Source: Dryas octopetala (lineage: Eukaryota; Streptophyta; Magnoliopsida; Rosales; Rosaceae). Taken from it: DNA of 64,000 nt. Shown here in pieces: positions 1-13,553 of the stretch. How positions within the stretch are numbered: position 1 is the stretch's first letter; each line of letters begins with the position of its first letter. The position numbers were made by a program, and so were the translations under genes. Location: contig OY992836.1 in NCBI GenBank assembly GCA_963921425.1, forward strand, positions 11,129,304 to 11,193,303, read 5' to 3'. Below the pieces are notes generated by a model, which saw nothing but the letters and a program-made list of their open reading frames with translations, had not been told where the DNA came from and did no database searches.

Positions 1-2
1 GT

Positions 3-452
3 GAGATTGCGAACAAGGAGATGGAGTACGATCAGAAGAGAATTAGTGCTTTGCAGGAGCGGATGCTGAATGCGATTAATTCTAAGCTTGATGGGGTGGT
101 GGTCAATGGTAGCACGGAGAGGCGCTACCCCGGGAATCTCAACTTGTCCTTTGCTTACGTTGAAGGGGAGAGCTTGCTCATGGGCTTGAAGGAGGTGGCG
201 GTGTCGAGTGGGAGTGCGTGCACCAGTGCCAGTTTGGAGCCCTCCTATGTGTTGAGGGCATTGGGGGTGGATGAGGACATGGCCCACACTTCGATTAGGT
301 TCGGGATTGGGAGGTTCACCACCGAGGCAGAGATTGACCGGGCAGTTGAGCTTACAGTGCGCCAGGTGAAAAAGTTGAGGGATATGAGCCCACTCTATGA
401 AATGGTGCAGGCAGGGATGAATATTAAGGAGATTCAGTGGTCACAGCATTGA
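3..452 (+). CDS. NFS1: Cysteine desulfurase, mitochondrial (3' end of gene, partial)
   Basis: This is the C-terminal part of the PLP-dependent cysteine desulfurase that takes sulfur from cysteine for Fe-S cluster assembly in the mitochondrial matrix. The reading frame is open from base 3, ahead of the first ATG at 21, so the gene enters from the left edge and only about 149 residues are visible. The segment [17 protein letters not shown] holds the mobile-loop cysteine that carries the persulfide, and the tail [21 protein letters not shown]-type ending is typical of IscS/NFS1 and not of the plastid SufS-type enzyme NFS2. The stop is TGA at 450-452. No intron is seen in this part. The upstream PLP-lysine region lies outside the window. 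The mitochondrial assignment comes from family similarity, since the transit peptide is not present here. Confidence 0.93.
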   Translation, partial: EIANKEMEYDQKRISALQERMLNAINSKLDGVVVNGSTERRYPGNLNLSFAYVEGESLLMGLKEVAVSSGSACTSASLEPSYVLRALGVDEDMAHTSIRFGIGRFTTEAEIDRAVELTVRQVKKLRDMSPLYEMVQAGMNIKEIQWSQH

Positions 453-1814
453 GCAATTGAGTGAAGCGGTTCGTATACATATACACCTGTGAGCTGCAGC
501 TGATCAAAGTACGTGGAGATTCCAAGGTTCCTTTTGCTATCCTTGTTGTAGATGCCTTTCACACCTCTCCATAGTTACTCTGTTACTAAATTTATGCTAT
601 TTTCTGTATTTGGTTTTGTATCTTGTTGATTAAATTATTTTTGCACTACAGGAATTATCCATTGTGACATATGATGTGTACTGAATGTGGTAATTAATGT
701 TTGAATAATGATCAGTAATTGAATTTTTTTTTTTTTTTTTGCATAGTATAATTCATATGTGTGGATATGGATAACATAAAAGATTGCCCCATTGATGAAT
801 TGATCGCAAATTAGCAGATCACATTGAACATAGATAATGGAGATCATTGCCTCATTGCATTACAGTCTCTCTCCTTGAGCTATTTAGTTCGGCATAGGTC
901 ATAAGTCATCAATGACTTATCATACATTTTGGTTTATGGATAAGGAACACTAGTGCAGATGTCAATGAAAAGTGTATCTCAAGATGGTGGTGTCATGTGT
1001 ATCTAAGCTTCATGTGTATCTCTTAGATGGTGTAGTAATTTTACATGGTGCTTTATGCATATCGTGGGCAACTGTCTTGGACCCTTGCCCCTGTTTTCAA
1101 GCATTTTATTGGGCCCCACCCAAATGCACTTTATATCCCAACTCAAAAGGGCCTATGTGTGGTTTAGATTGTTTGGTCTTTAGCTAGTCTTGTCTTTCGA
1201 GTTCTATGTGTTGCAGTTTTCGTAATCTATTTTTGGGTTGTACTTGGGGCTTGTGTGTGTTGTTCTGAATTTCTATATGGTCCTTTTAGATTACAAAAAT
1301 ATCTTCTTGTAATGAAATTGAGAAATTTCTTCTGGTAAAAAAAAAAAGGATGAAATTCTTTGTTTTATTTGTTTCTTCTATTTAGATTTTACTAAACTAT
1401 GAAACAACAAGATCAAATTTGATCCTTTTGAGTTGTAAACAATTTGTGGATGCTTAAAGAAATAGTTTCACGTGAATGCACATGGAGGTCCGAGGGTCCC
1501 ATTTTAATGGTTCGCCTCAAGGGGCAGTTCAGAATTTCCCAGAATTTCCTGAAAACTGAGAACCTAGCTTCCTGTTGAAATACATAGCTGGTTCCTAATA
1601 CATGTCTTTTTGAAAACAAATGAACAGAGTGGTTTACATTACTTCTTAAACTATGCCAGTACATTGTCCTGGTTAGAGTCCTTTATTACTGGTCTATATT
1701 GATTACAAGAGGCATGTGTTAAGTCACATATTCTTTTATCTTTCTTTTGTAATTCAGCAGTTTCGTCAAGTGATTAAACATGAAGTTATGAACCAAGACT
1801 TTAATACCAATGTA
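453..1814. other. NFS1 3' flank and intergenic DNA
   Basis: This stretch should contain the NFS1 3' UTR and then AT-rich intergenic DNA with a 19-base T run near 726. The part from about 1180 to 1350 ends in a TGAAATTGAGAAATTTCTTC-like segment followed by an A11 run. That resembles the 3' end of a plant LINE, but no coding sequence supports it. No gene is seen. Confidence 0.5.
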
Positions 1815-2075
1815 TTAACTTAATGGAGAATACTTGGAGATAGAGAGAGGAAGAAAGATCGTTGCATGATCCTTAATTCCTTATGGTTTGGAGAAAGTTT
1901 ATGATAGGGTAGCTAGGGGTATAAAGCAGCAATGATATACCAAGTTGATAAAGCATATGTATGATGGAGCTGTGATTGTGGCATAACAATTGCTGCAGAG
2001 ACGAGCGAATTTTCTGTTATTGTAGGCTTGCTTTGATTACGGATGAACTGATAAGATACATAAGGGTGCTATCTT
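1815..2075 (+). pseudogene. Decayed LINE (non-LTR) reverse transcriptase fragment
   Basis: Conceptual translation around 1887-1990 gives GLEKVYDRVARGIKQQ, then a stop, then YTKLIKHMYDGAVIV. Further on it gives FSVIVGL and then ALITDELIRYIR. These match, in order, the DLEKAYDRVPR, YIK-IKDMYDGAVT, F-VTVGLHQGS and LVMDELTRHIQ blocks of plant L1-type and RTE-type reverse transcriptases. The blocks are joined by small deletions and interrupted by stops and frame changes, and the HQGSALSP block is missing. The piece is far too short to be functional and neither element end is identifiable. This is read by eye from motif order. Confidence 0.62.
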
Positions 2076-4962
2076 TTAACAGTAGTGCTCAAGTTTTTAT
2101 AGATTGATATGTGATTGAGAGGAATTGCCTCAAGTCTCTGTGGAAGAGGCCAAAAGAGGTCTACTTTTAGTGAAACAGGGTTGAATGACTTGAGTCATAA
2201 AGTTATTAAGAACAATATTCATGCACTTAAAACAAAAAGGGTTATCTTACTGAGTTTTCACATCATATTCCTTCCAACCCCAAAGCTCTAGGATTGTGCC
2301 TCCTACCCCTGAGTTTTCACATCTTTTTGACATATTAGTATATTAGAAGTTAGAACCCTTCTTTTATTAACCTTTTAATATCAATGGTCCCATCCATACC
2401 ATAGATCTGTTTCATTTAGTGGAACCCTGCATATATTCTAGCTTCTAAGACTGATGGTTCTTCCAATGCCAACTTTTGGCAAACCCATTAGCAGGGCCTT
2501 ATTCGGCACAAATTTGTTGCATTAAGTAGCACACCGAGAAAGAAAAAGGCATATTTTCGCCTTGACACACCAAATAACACACCTTTGGGAACGATTTTTT
2601 TTTGTTTTTTTGTTCTTGGTTGATTTTGGGTTATCTTTGGGAACTATATTACTAAAGTTTGAAAAACTTACATGTAACTGGTATATACACTCGCGCTCTT
2701 ACAATATTTTCTCAAATGCTAGTCATGTGAAAGAGAGTGTATAAATCCGTTATATGCAAGTTTTTCTATACTAAACTAGCCCTGTTTCTGATGGTATTTC
2801 ATACAGAATGGGTGAGTCTTAGGCTTCTTCATGGCCTAAAGCAGCTTATTTTTTAGAATATAAACTTAACAATGGATTTATGCTTTCCGTGTGCTTCAAT
2901 ATTTGCTTCTTTGACCCTCCGTAGCTTTGTAACACTGTATCTGGGCACTTTTAGATGCCTTTCAAGATCTCAACCCAGGAAAATTGAATGCAAATATTCT
3001 GCTATATATATTTCTTTTTCATTAATGTGTCCTTGTGAATTTGTGATTAACTTAGTACACCTTAGATTCTATAAGCACTCACTAAGTTTGACAACCCGGC
3101 CTCAAAGCAACAGTTGGTGACAACATTGATGCACAAGTTACCATCTTGCTGCAGAGTGCATACACGACTTTTGACACAAGTCCATGCAATGTTGCATTGA
3201 AAATCACACTGTATAATCTACAAACAGTTGAGATGAATAATAAGCTGGTGCAGAGTTCAAGACGTCTCTGTTTGGTTACGCATCAATCCTATACTTCTTC
3301 TCATTTTGTAGTTAAATAATACCAAGGGGCAAGGGCAAAGGACCCATGAAAGTGCCCTGACAGAGGGATACACTAGTAGATGCAAAGGGTTTGTGGTCTC
3401 AAACCCCCATATATCTGTGTCAAATAGGAACCATATAGGGATGGGATGGAGAAGTTTCAATGCTTTTGGGATGGGATGGGATGGGATGCAAAGGGTTTGT
3501 TGTCTCACTACCATAGGGACTAAGGAGTGGCCTTGGGAGTACTGTTCCATTATAGTACATTTTGTCCATGGACTAGGGATGGAGAAGTTTCAATGCTTTA
3601 TTTTTTTTTTTTGGGTGGTGGGTTTTGAATTTTGGTTGCTGAAAGTGATATAAAGCACAACAAACTTGAGAGGAAAAAGGCATGGGAATCAGAATCGGTT
3701 TCTTTCACAATCTCAGCTTTTCAGTTCTCTCTATTCTTGAGCTTTGCACCAACATTCTCATTAAAACTCTTGGAGCTGTTTGCTTTGGATGTGGATCAAC
3801 TGTTTACACGAATGATTTCTGCCTTGTGTGGTTTTTTTCTCAATGTACAACTTCAGTAGAGGAACCTTTTATTTTCACCCAAGATCTTAGTTTCTTCTTC
3901 GTTGGTTTTTTTTTTTTTTTTTTTTAATAAAAGAAAAAAATAAATAAATGAAAACTAATGAAAAGAAGAAAAAAATATATCACTATATATAGTGGAGCAT
4001 AACACAAATACAAAAAGATTCATATAGCGCTACAAACATATCACCGAGCACGAATAGGTCGGACCAACATTAAACCTCTACTCAATGTATATCCGATCAC
4101 ATTATTATAGTTATGCCATGTTCTTTCATTCTAATTATATATTTGATCCCATCTTGTACATATGTGCGATCCATCTATACAGATGAATCATATATCTGTG
4201 AGAAATGTGACTAATAACAGTTGAGAAATATTTGGGCTCAAAATGGAAAGCTCTCCTTTTCTCTTCCGAGTAATATTTGATTGATTTAAATTTTAAACCA
4301 CATAAGTTTTTTTTTTTTGGCCAAGAAACCACATAAGTTTAATTTTGTCAAAAGTAACCCAAAACTTGCTCAATTAGCAAAAAAGATGCAGGGAAAAAAA
4401 AAATTCATCTTAGAATTAGCGTTGAAGTTGAGTTGACAACCGGCACCTTACTACACTCACCGTAATACATCACATCTTTTCTTTTTTCCTTTGGCTAAGA
4501 CAATGCAAAAGAATTGAAAGCTGCCCTTTTTTCATTGGCAGTAGAGAATGCAGTGTTAAGTGATAATCGGATATTACACTTCTTTACGTTATCTATGCTT
4601 CTTGGGGCCGAAGACAGTAACGTGGTGAAGAGGTGAACAAGAAAAGTCTCAAAAATTTGCAAAATCCTAGCCTACAACATATCATGTCAATATGTCATCA
4701 TGTATTGTCATGCAAATAGGTATGTGTGAAAGTTGTGAAATCACAAGAAATCCATCAAAAAAAATTAAACCAAGAAATATTAGACAGAAGAAATTAATTA
4801 AGGAACCAAAACTTATTTAGGCACTATCATAAAATTCATAATCATCCATATACAAGATCCAAAAATGGGTGTTGTCCTCCTCGGCTCCTCCACCTAAAAT
4901 TTTATTTATACTAAAATAGCAAAGTTAATCACTGAATTAATCATGAAAATAATAACATCATC
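2076..4962. other. Intergenic DNA with short local duplications
   Basis: No gene is supported here. A locally duplicated segment lies at 3377-3600: GATGCAAAGGGTTTGT appears at about 3377 and 3485, GGATGGAGAAGTTTCAATGC at about 3440 and 3579, and a short GGGAT run sits between them. Several poly-A/T runs occur, for example near 3600 and 3905. The last few hundred bases form the 3' flank of the EPF-like gene. Confidence 0.5.
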
Positions 4963-5406
4963 TCAAGGGTCGAAGATCAAGCCGCCACATTTGCATTTCC
5001 AACTCATGGGCTTGTATTCGCTGGAGAAGTCGCCTCTGGCATAAGCAAGATGGTGGGATGCTGCTGCTGGTGGTGAAGAGTTTGTGTTGGCTGGTTTGAG
5101 TTGGGGGCTTGTAGGCACTTGAATGGCCTCACAGGGCCCACATGTGCCGCACCTTCTCTTACACCTTGGAGGCCTTGAACCTATCTGACCTCTCAGAATC
5201 ATGGCCTTGTTCATGCTGTTACTCTCTTCTACTTCATTGCTCACTGAAACTGTCTTCGAATTCATTGCTCTGCCTTCTGCCATGATGAATCTCTGGGAAT
5301 TGCCAGAGCTCAAAACCAAGACAAGGAGAAGACACAGACAAATTGTGTAGTAGCCACCAAGCCTGTGGCTGCTGCTGCTGCTAATGGGACTTTGACAATA
5401 ACCCAT
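4963..5406 (-). CDS. EPIDERMAL PATTERNING FACTOR-like secreted peptide precursor
   Basis: This encodes a 147-residue precursor of a secreted cysteine-rich peptide of the EPF/EPFL family. These peptides are ligands of ERECTA-family receptor kinases and TMM and control stomatal spacing or organ growth. A hydrophobic signal segment (TICLCLLLVLVLSS, about 21-34) precedes a poorly conserved propeptide. The mature region begins near GQIGSRPPRC and has the six family cysteines at about 82, 86, 89, 92, 138 and 140. A long Pro/Ser/Ala-rich loop (about 98-120) separates the two cysteine clusters. The ending YKPMSWKCKCGG is characteristic of the EPFL1/EPFL2 branch. The ATG at 5406 is preferred over an in-frame ATG at 5523 because it places the signal peptide close to the N terminus. 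The longer form adds a low-complexity leader encoded by CT-rich DNA. No intron is evident. The exact EPFL number is not settled. Confidence 0.88.
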   Translation of the reverse strand: MGYCQSPISSSSSHRLGGYYTICLCLLLVLVLSSGNSQRFIMAEGRAMNSKTVSVSNEVEESNSMNKAMILRGQIGSRPPRCKRRCGTCGPCEAIQVPTSPQLKPANTNSSPPAAASHHLAYARGDFSSEYKPMSWKCKCGGLIFDP

Positions 5407-5604
5407 TACTAATTTCACTGCAGGAGGAAAAGGTGAGGGGATGAAGAAGCTGAGAGAGAAAGAGAGGGAGAGAGAGAGGGAGTAAATGGAAATGTCAAAT
5501 GTGTTTGTGTCTATGTATGCCAATTTAAGTGGAGAAAATTAGATAGATCTGCCAAGTGTAAAACCAAGTGGGTTAGTACAGAATGACAGCTTAAAAATGT
5601 AGTT

Positions 5605-9295
<3,691 letters not shown>

Positions 9296-9303
9296 AACAC
9301 TAA

Positions 9304-10228
9304 CAGAGCCGTCCCTGAGCAAGGGCACCAGGGGCGACCGCCCAGGGCCCAATTTCAAGGGAGGCTCAAATTTTTTTTTTTTTTTTTATATATGTAGTAT
9401 ATATTATAATATTTAAAATTAGAATATATATATAAAATTGATGCTGAGTAGCCTGACTGTGTTGTTGTAAAAAAAAACATTAGTGTGTATATATAATTGC
9501 TGGTGGTTAGAACTTAGAAATTATATTTTTTTAAGTGGGGCCTAAAGTTATTGGCCCAAAGTTGCATAACATTGCACATGTATTGGGAAAAAAAAAAAAA
9601 AAAACTGAAAGTTGAAATGTTTTTTTTTTATTAAACAAATATCTCATTCTCTCTATCAGTCTCTCTCTCTCTTTTAGGCTTTTAGCTCGTCCAAACTAAC
9701 CCAGTTTCCCAGTCACCCTCTTCCTCAATCATTAATCAATTGATTCAATTAAATTGAAGACTTGAAGTTAATCCATTCGATTCTCAAGGCTTTAGCCTTC
9801 AGCTCCCTCTTCAATCATTTCTTGAGTTTTAATCTCTTTCTTAGCCCTGTCTTCAGGCATTTTCATTAACTTTTTTGGTCCTTATCTTATTGTACTTGTG
9901 TTTTTTAGGTGGTGCATTTATCACATAGTTGCTCAGATTGTTGAAGAACCTCTTTTTGACAAGTCTAAAGGCTGCAGCTTTAATTTATTTTTATTCAAAG
10001 GCCCTATAACTTTAATTATTTCTTGTCCAAAGTTTTTTATTCAAAATTTGTATAAACTGTGATATCATCTTATGTTTAATGAAAGTATTTTTTTTCTTTT
10101 TAATTTTCAAGCAAAAGTAAATAAAAAACATGTCTATAGAATTATGTATATATATATATATATATTGTACAAAGGGTCAATTTCAGAGATTTTTGCACCG
10201 GGCCTCTAAAATATCAGGAACAGCACTG
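9304..10228. mobile_element. Non-autonomous hAT element, 925 bp, with 8-bp target duplication
   Basis: The left end begins CAGAGCCGTCCCTGA. The right end, read inward, is CAGTGCTGTTCCTGA, so 12 of 15 terminal bases match. Identical 8-bp direct repeats AACACTAA flank the element at 9296-9303 and 10229-10236, which is the hAT signature. The left subterminal part (GGGGCGACCGCCCAGGGCCC) and the right subterminal GCACCGGGCCTC resemble ends of a widespread plant hAT group. No transposase reading frame is present. The interior has poly-A/T tracts, a short CT tract at about 9658 and a TA run at about 10146. Confidence 0.9.
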
Positions 10229-10353
10229 AACACTAAGTACGAATTTTCCCTCACTACCGTCGATACTAATCACGTTTAGTTACTTATCCATCTCCCTCTC
10301 CACCTCCGCGTTGTTGAAAATATAAAGCTTTTGTTGCGTTGAAGTTGATTCTA

Positions 10354-11090
10354 GAAGAGGTCATCTTTTAAATGAATTTTATATTTCTCTCCTTCATTTC
10401 CTAATAACTTACTAAGATTTGTTTATTTAATTTGTAGTAATCAAACCCCTAGTTTTCATTTATATAGGCCAAGCTATCAACTACCAACTTAGTGAGTGTG
10501 TCACTGTGTCTGTGCATACATGCTCGATTGGTTAACTTACTTAGTACAACAGGTGGCCCACTGATTTAATCATTTGAAGGATGGCTTGTGTTCTTGCAGA
10601 GGCTTTTGGTGATTGTCTTGCCCTGACAGTCTTAGAAATTGAGCTTCTAAATTTCTTTAAGGCCTACCATGGTGGGTCTGAATTTGAAGTGCATTTTAGG
10701 GTTTGACCATGTCAGAAAGGCGCTGCATAATTATTAATTGCTTATAGAGGTGAGGCTCCTGTTCATCTGCTGCATTTATGATTTATCAACCGAATTCTGC
10801 AGTAACAACTTGTACTAGAAAATTTTCTAATGATTAAGTTTGTTATTTTTTCCAACCTGAGTACATAACATTAATTTTATTGTGTTACTTTTTCTTGTGT
10901 TAAGCCTGCTAATTATATAGTTTGCCAAGAAGAGGATATCTTCTAAATGAATTTGGTGTTTTCTTCCATTTCATTTTTCTTATTTAATTTGTTGTAATCA
11001 AACCTCTAGTTTCCATTATATAGGCCCAGCAATTACCATCTTAGTGAGTGTGTCTGTGCATTCATGCACTTATATATGGATGGTTGAGTT
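10354..11090. repeat. Diverged direct duplication (two copies)
   Basis: The segment at 10354-10540 (AGAAGAGG, then TAAATGAATTTT, GTAATCAAACC, ATATAGGCC, TTAGTGAGTGTGTC, CATGC) recurs in the same order at 10928-11090 with scattered changes and small deletions. This shows an old direct duplication about 575 bp apart. No open reading frame runs through it. It could be the 3' non-coding part of a decayed gene or an unrecognised repeat. Confidence 0.7.
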
Positions 11091-11626
11091 AGTCCAAGAG
11101 GTGTCCCTTAATGGTTGGGCTGTTAGTATGAAGAAAATTTAAACTAGGAAAATATTTGAATGGTGATATGCATAATTTTTGTGTAATCTTCTTCTAATTT
11201 TTCTCGTCTCCAACTGGAAATCTGTTATGGTTATAGCCTTATTGGTCCCATGGTATCAGGTGTGTCTTAGACACACAACATTATAGGTCCAATCTCATGT
11301 GAGTGCTTTGAAAAAGGAGTTGGATCCTAAATATTTGGGAAACCTCACCAAATAATCCACTTTTTTTTTTTTGTGAGAATAATAATCCACTTTTTCTATA
11401 GTCAAAACCATATAAAATATCTAGCATCTAAGTGGGCGCCTATTGTATGTTACGATGTCTTTATATGTGTGGCCCAGTGCTGTTCCTTTGATGTGAATCG
11501 ACGAAGTTGCTTCACTTTCAAAGTTTGCAATATAATCATAATTGGTCGTTTGCTGATGTCATGCTATTTCATCACTCATTAATTTATTTGCTTCACCATT
11601 TGATGCTAAAAGAGGTGGTTACTCGT

Positions 11627-12022
11627 TTACCCCTAATAACTATCAGGGGGCGGAAATGTCATTTTATTTTTTACACAAATTTTTAATAAGATTTATTTTA
11701 TATAGAATTTTAATGATCCGAATTGTTTATTTTTTAATTCTTCATTAAAGGATCATCTTTATAAAAGATTAAGTAAATCGAAAATTATTTACTTATATAG
11801 ATGAAATGGTTAACAAAATAAACACTTGAAATGTTGACCATTTAATCTTATATAGTAAATAGTTTCTATTTATCTAATTTTTTGTAAGAATGATCTCTTA
11901 ATATAAATATAAAAAATAGACGGTTCGAATCGTTGAAATCTTATATGGAATAAGTCTAATTGAAAACTTGTGTAAAAAATATAATGTCATGCATCCTTCT
12001 CCTAGTTATTATACCCCTAGAA
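11627..12022. mobile_element. Long-TIR foldback MITE (probably Mutator type)
   Basis: The two arms are inverted copies over about 170 bp. The left arm runs TACCCCTAATAACTA, AAATGTCAT, TTTTTTACACAA, CCGAATTGTTTATTTTTT and onward. The right arm, read on the minus strand, is AGGGGTATAATAACTA, ATGACAT, TTTTTTACACAA, CGAACCGTCTATTTTTT. The target duplication is not clear and the ends may be off by several bases. The arms share wording with the element at 20842-21246, suggesting one superfamily. No coding capacity. Confidence 0.7.
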
Positions 12023-12268
12023 GATATTTTCTAGTAAACTAATTGAATCCTATCCAAGTTGCCATATATAATTTCACATTGGATGAGCATAGCACATGGA
12101 AACAATTTACAAAGCTTAGTGGTGCTTAATTTCTTAATGCATTACAATATATAGCATAGTTAACCTAGACAATATATGGAGGAAACTGCAGTGTTAGAGA
12201 CCATTTGACCTGCCTGCAAGTTCCAAGTTCCAACATATATGCAATATCCACTTGTACTTTCACTGTTC

Positions 12269-12616
12269 CTACAAAGAAAGCTTTAGGTCTAAACCATATA
12301 TATTACCTCCTTCGTCTTCTTTCTTATCTTCTTCTTGTTGTGTTTTAGAGGGACCTGCACCTCCATGACCTGCACTCTGATCATCCTCAAGGAAGTCTTC
12401 TGGTTTGAATGCCGGGTTCCAAGCTCCGGTAGCCTTCTCTGCTTCTTCTTCCATCTTCTTCTCATCTTTTTTCTCCTTTGACCCAATATTTGAGCTGCCC
12501 CTAAGAAGATCACGCACCTCCTTTGTACTTCTAATCAAAGCAAAGAATTCCTCGATCTTTTCCTCTTCATCCTCTTCTTCATTTTCCATCTTCCTTTTCT
12601 TTCTATTTCCTTCCAT
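12269..12616 (-). CDS. NIM1/NPR1-interacting (NIMIN-like) protein
   Basis: This encodes a small acidic and basic nuclear regulator of 115 residues. It resembles the NIMIN family, which binds the salicylic-acid co-activator NPR1 and tunes PR gene induction. Three family marks are visible in order. KIEEFFALIRS (20-30) is the NPR1-contact block of NIMIN1/2 type. An EDF motif sits in KPEDFLEDD (71-79). The C-terminal EAR repression motif LDLKLSL (109-115) reaches the last residue. KKRK near the N terminus could serve nuclear import. It is a single exon. The ATG at 12616 is the first in frame and is followed by the basic start MEGNRKKRK. A GA microsatellite lies just upstream. The presence of both an FF-type block and EDF is noteworthy, because Arabidopsis members differ in which they carry. 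Target and subtype are inferred. Confidence 0.85.
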   Translation of the reverse strand: MEGNRKKRKMENEEEDEEEKIEEFFALIRSTKEVRDLLRGSSNIGSKEKKDEKKMEEEAEKATGAWNPAFKPEDFLEDDQSAGHGGAGPSKTQQEEDKKEDEGGNIYGLDLKLSL

Positions 12617-12664
12617 CTTTTGTTATCTTCTAAGTTTTGTGTGTGAGGAGAGAAAGAGAAAGAC

Positions 12665-12668
<4 letters not shown>

Positions 12669-12707
<39 letters not shown>
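12669..12707. repeat. (AG)n microsatellite
   Basis: A 39-bp AG run lies in the probable 5' UTR of the NIMIN-like gene. On the gene strand it is a CT tract. Confidence 0.95.
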
Positions 12708-12709
<2 letters not shown>

Positions 12710-12812
12710 AGAGTGAGAGGATCAGAAGATATGGGTTGTAGTTATTTCTTAAGACTACATATGAATATGGTCTTTTTCTATAGTACTGCAGTGCCCATTA
12801 CTTAGTTTGTGT

Positions 12813-12815
<3 letters not shown>

Positions 12816-12853
<38 letters not shown>
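12816..12853. repeat. (GA)n microsatellite
   Basis: This second GA run of 38 bp is about 110 bp further upstream of the NIMIN-like gene. A TATAGAAA-like sequence (minus strand, about 12775-12782) lies between the two runs and could be the TATA element. Confidence 0.93.
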
Positions 12854-12855
<2 letters not shown>

Positions 12856-12951
12856 CAATGGCTTTTTGTTTGTTTCTTAACGCTTGTGGCCTCAAAACGA
12901 ATGAGAAAGAGAGAGAATTGGTAATGAATTCATGAATTCAACCCGTGTTAC

Positions 12952-13276
12952 TTGACTCTTCATAGAGAGTCGTTACCGCATAGTTTTATCAATAAAGTCA
13001 TTGATTGAAAATCACATTGACAAGAATGCCCATTTGAAACTCTGCATATTTGACTTGAACCATTCAAATCGCATAAGCAACTAAGCAAGCAGTGGGTATG
13101 TAGGTCAATTAACGTTATTTGGCTGAGGTCGGTGACCATAATAATTGTTTGCGTCATGTCCATAACGTACGCAATGGTTCCACCAACTATATATGCCTGA
13201 GAGAGTCTTCAATGGGGCATGCCCATACAAGTTTTAGTCATATATGCCTACGTGTGACCAAAGCATTATGACGTGA
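12952..13276 (-). promoter_or_regulatory. W-box and TGACG (as-1-like) cluster upstream of NIMIN-like gene
   Basis: TTGACT occurs at 12952-12957 and 13050-13055, and TTGACC on the minus strand at 13103-13108. TGACG cores occur on the minus strand at 13152-13156 and in TGACGTGA at 13269-13276. W-boxes bind WRKY factors and TGACG elements bind TGA factors, and both suit a salicylate-responsive NIMIN gene. Such short words also occur by chance, so function is only inferred. Confidence 0.35.
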
Positions 13277-13553
13277 TAATTTAATTGGCATCGTCCTGGC
13301 GGCTTTGATTCCTTGATATATTGAGTCATAGACTCATAATTAGTCTCTCTTTTTGTTTGCTTGTTTTTGTTTTTGTTTTTGTTCTTCTTTTCGGTGGAAG
13401 GTCATATATACTCCACTGAGTCCGTGTGCGATAACAAGTTAACAACCGACATGCAACATGCAACATGTGTTTCTTCTTTATACAGATTTTTCTATCAAAC
13501 TTGCTTTTCTATTTTAGTAAATTAGATTCTACTACCAAATCATTTATATACTT

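Noticed and set aside
11920-11935. GGTTCGAAT as a tRNA T-loop (B box)
   Set aside because: No A box or cloverleaf is present around it. It lies in a MITE arm.
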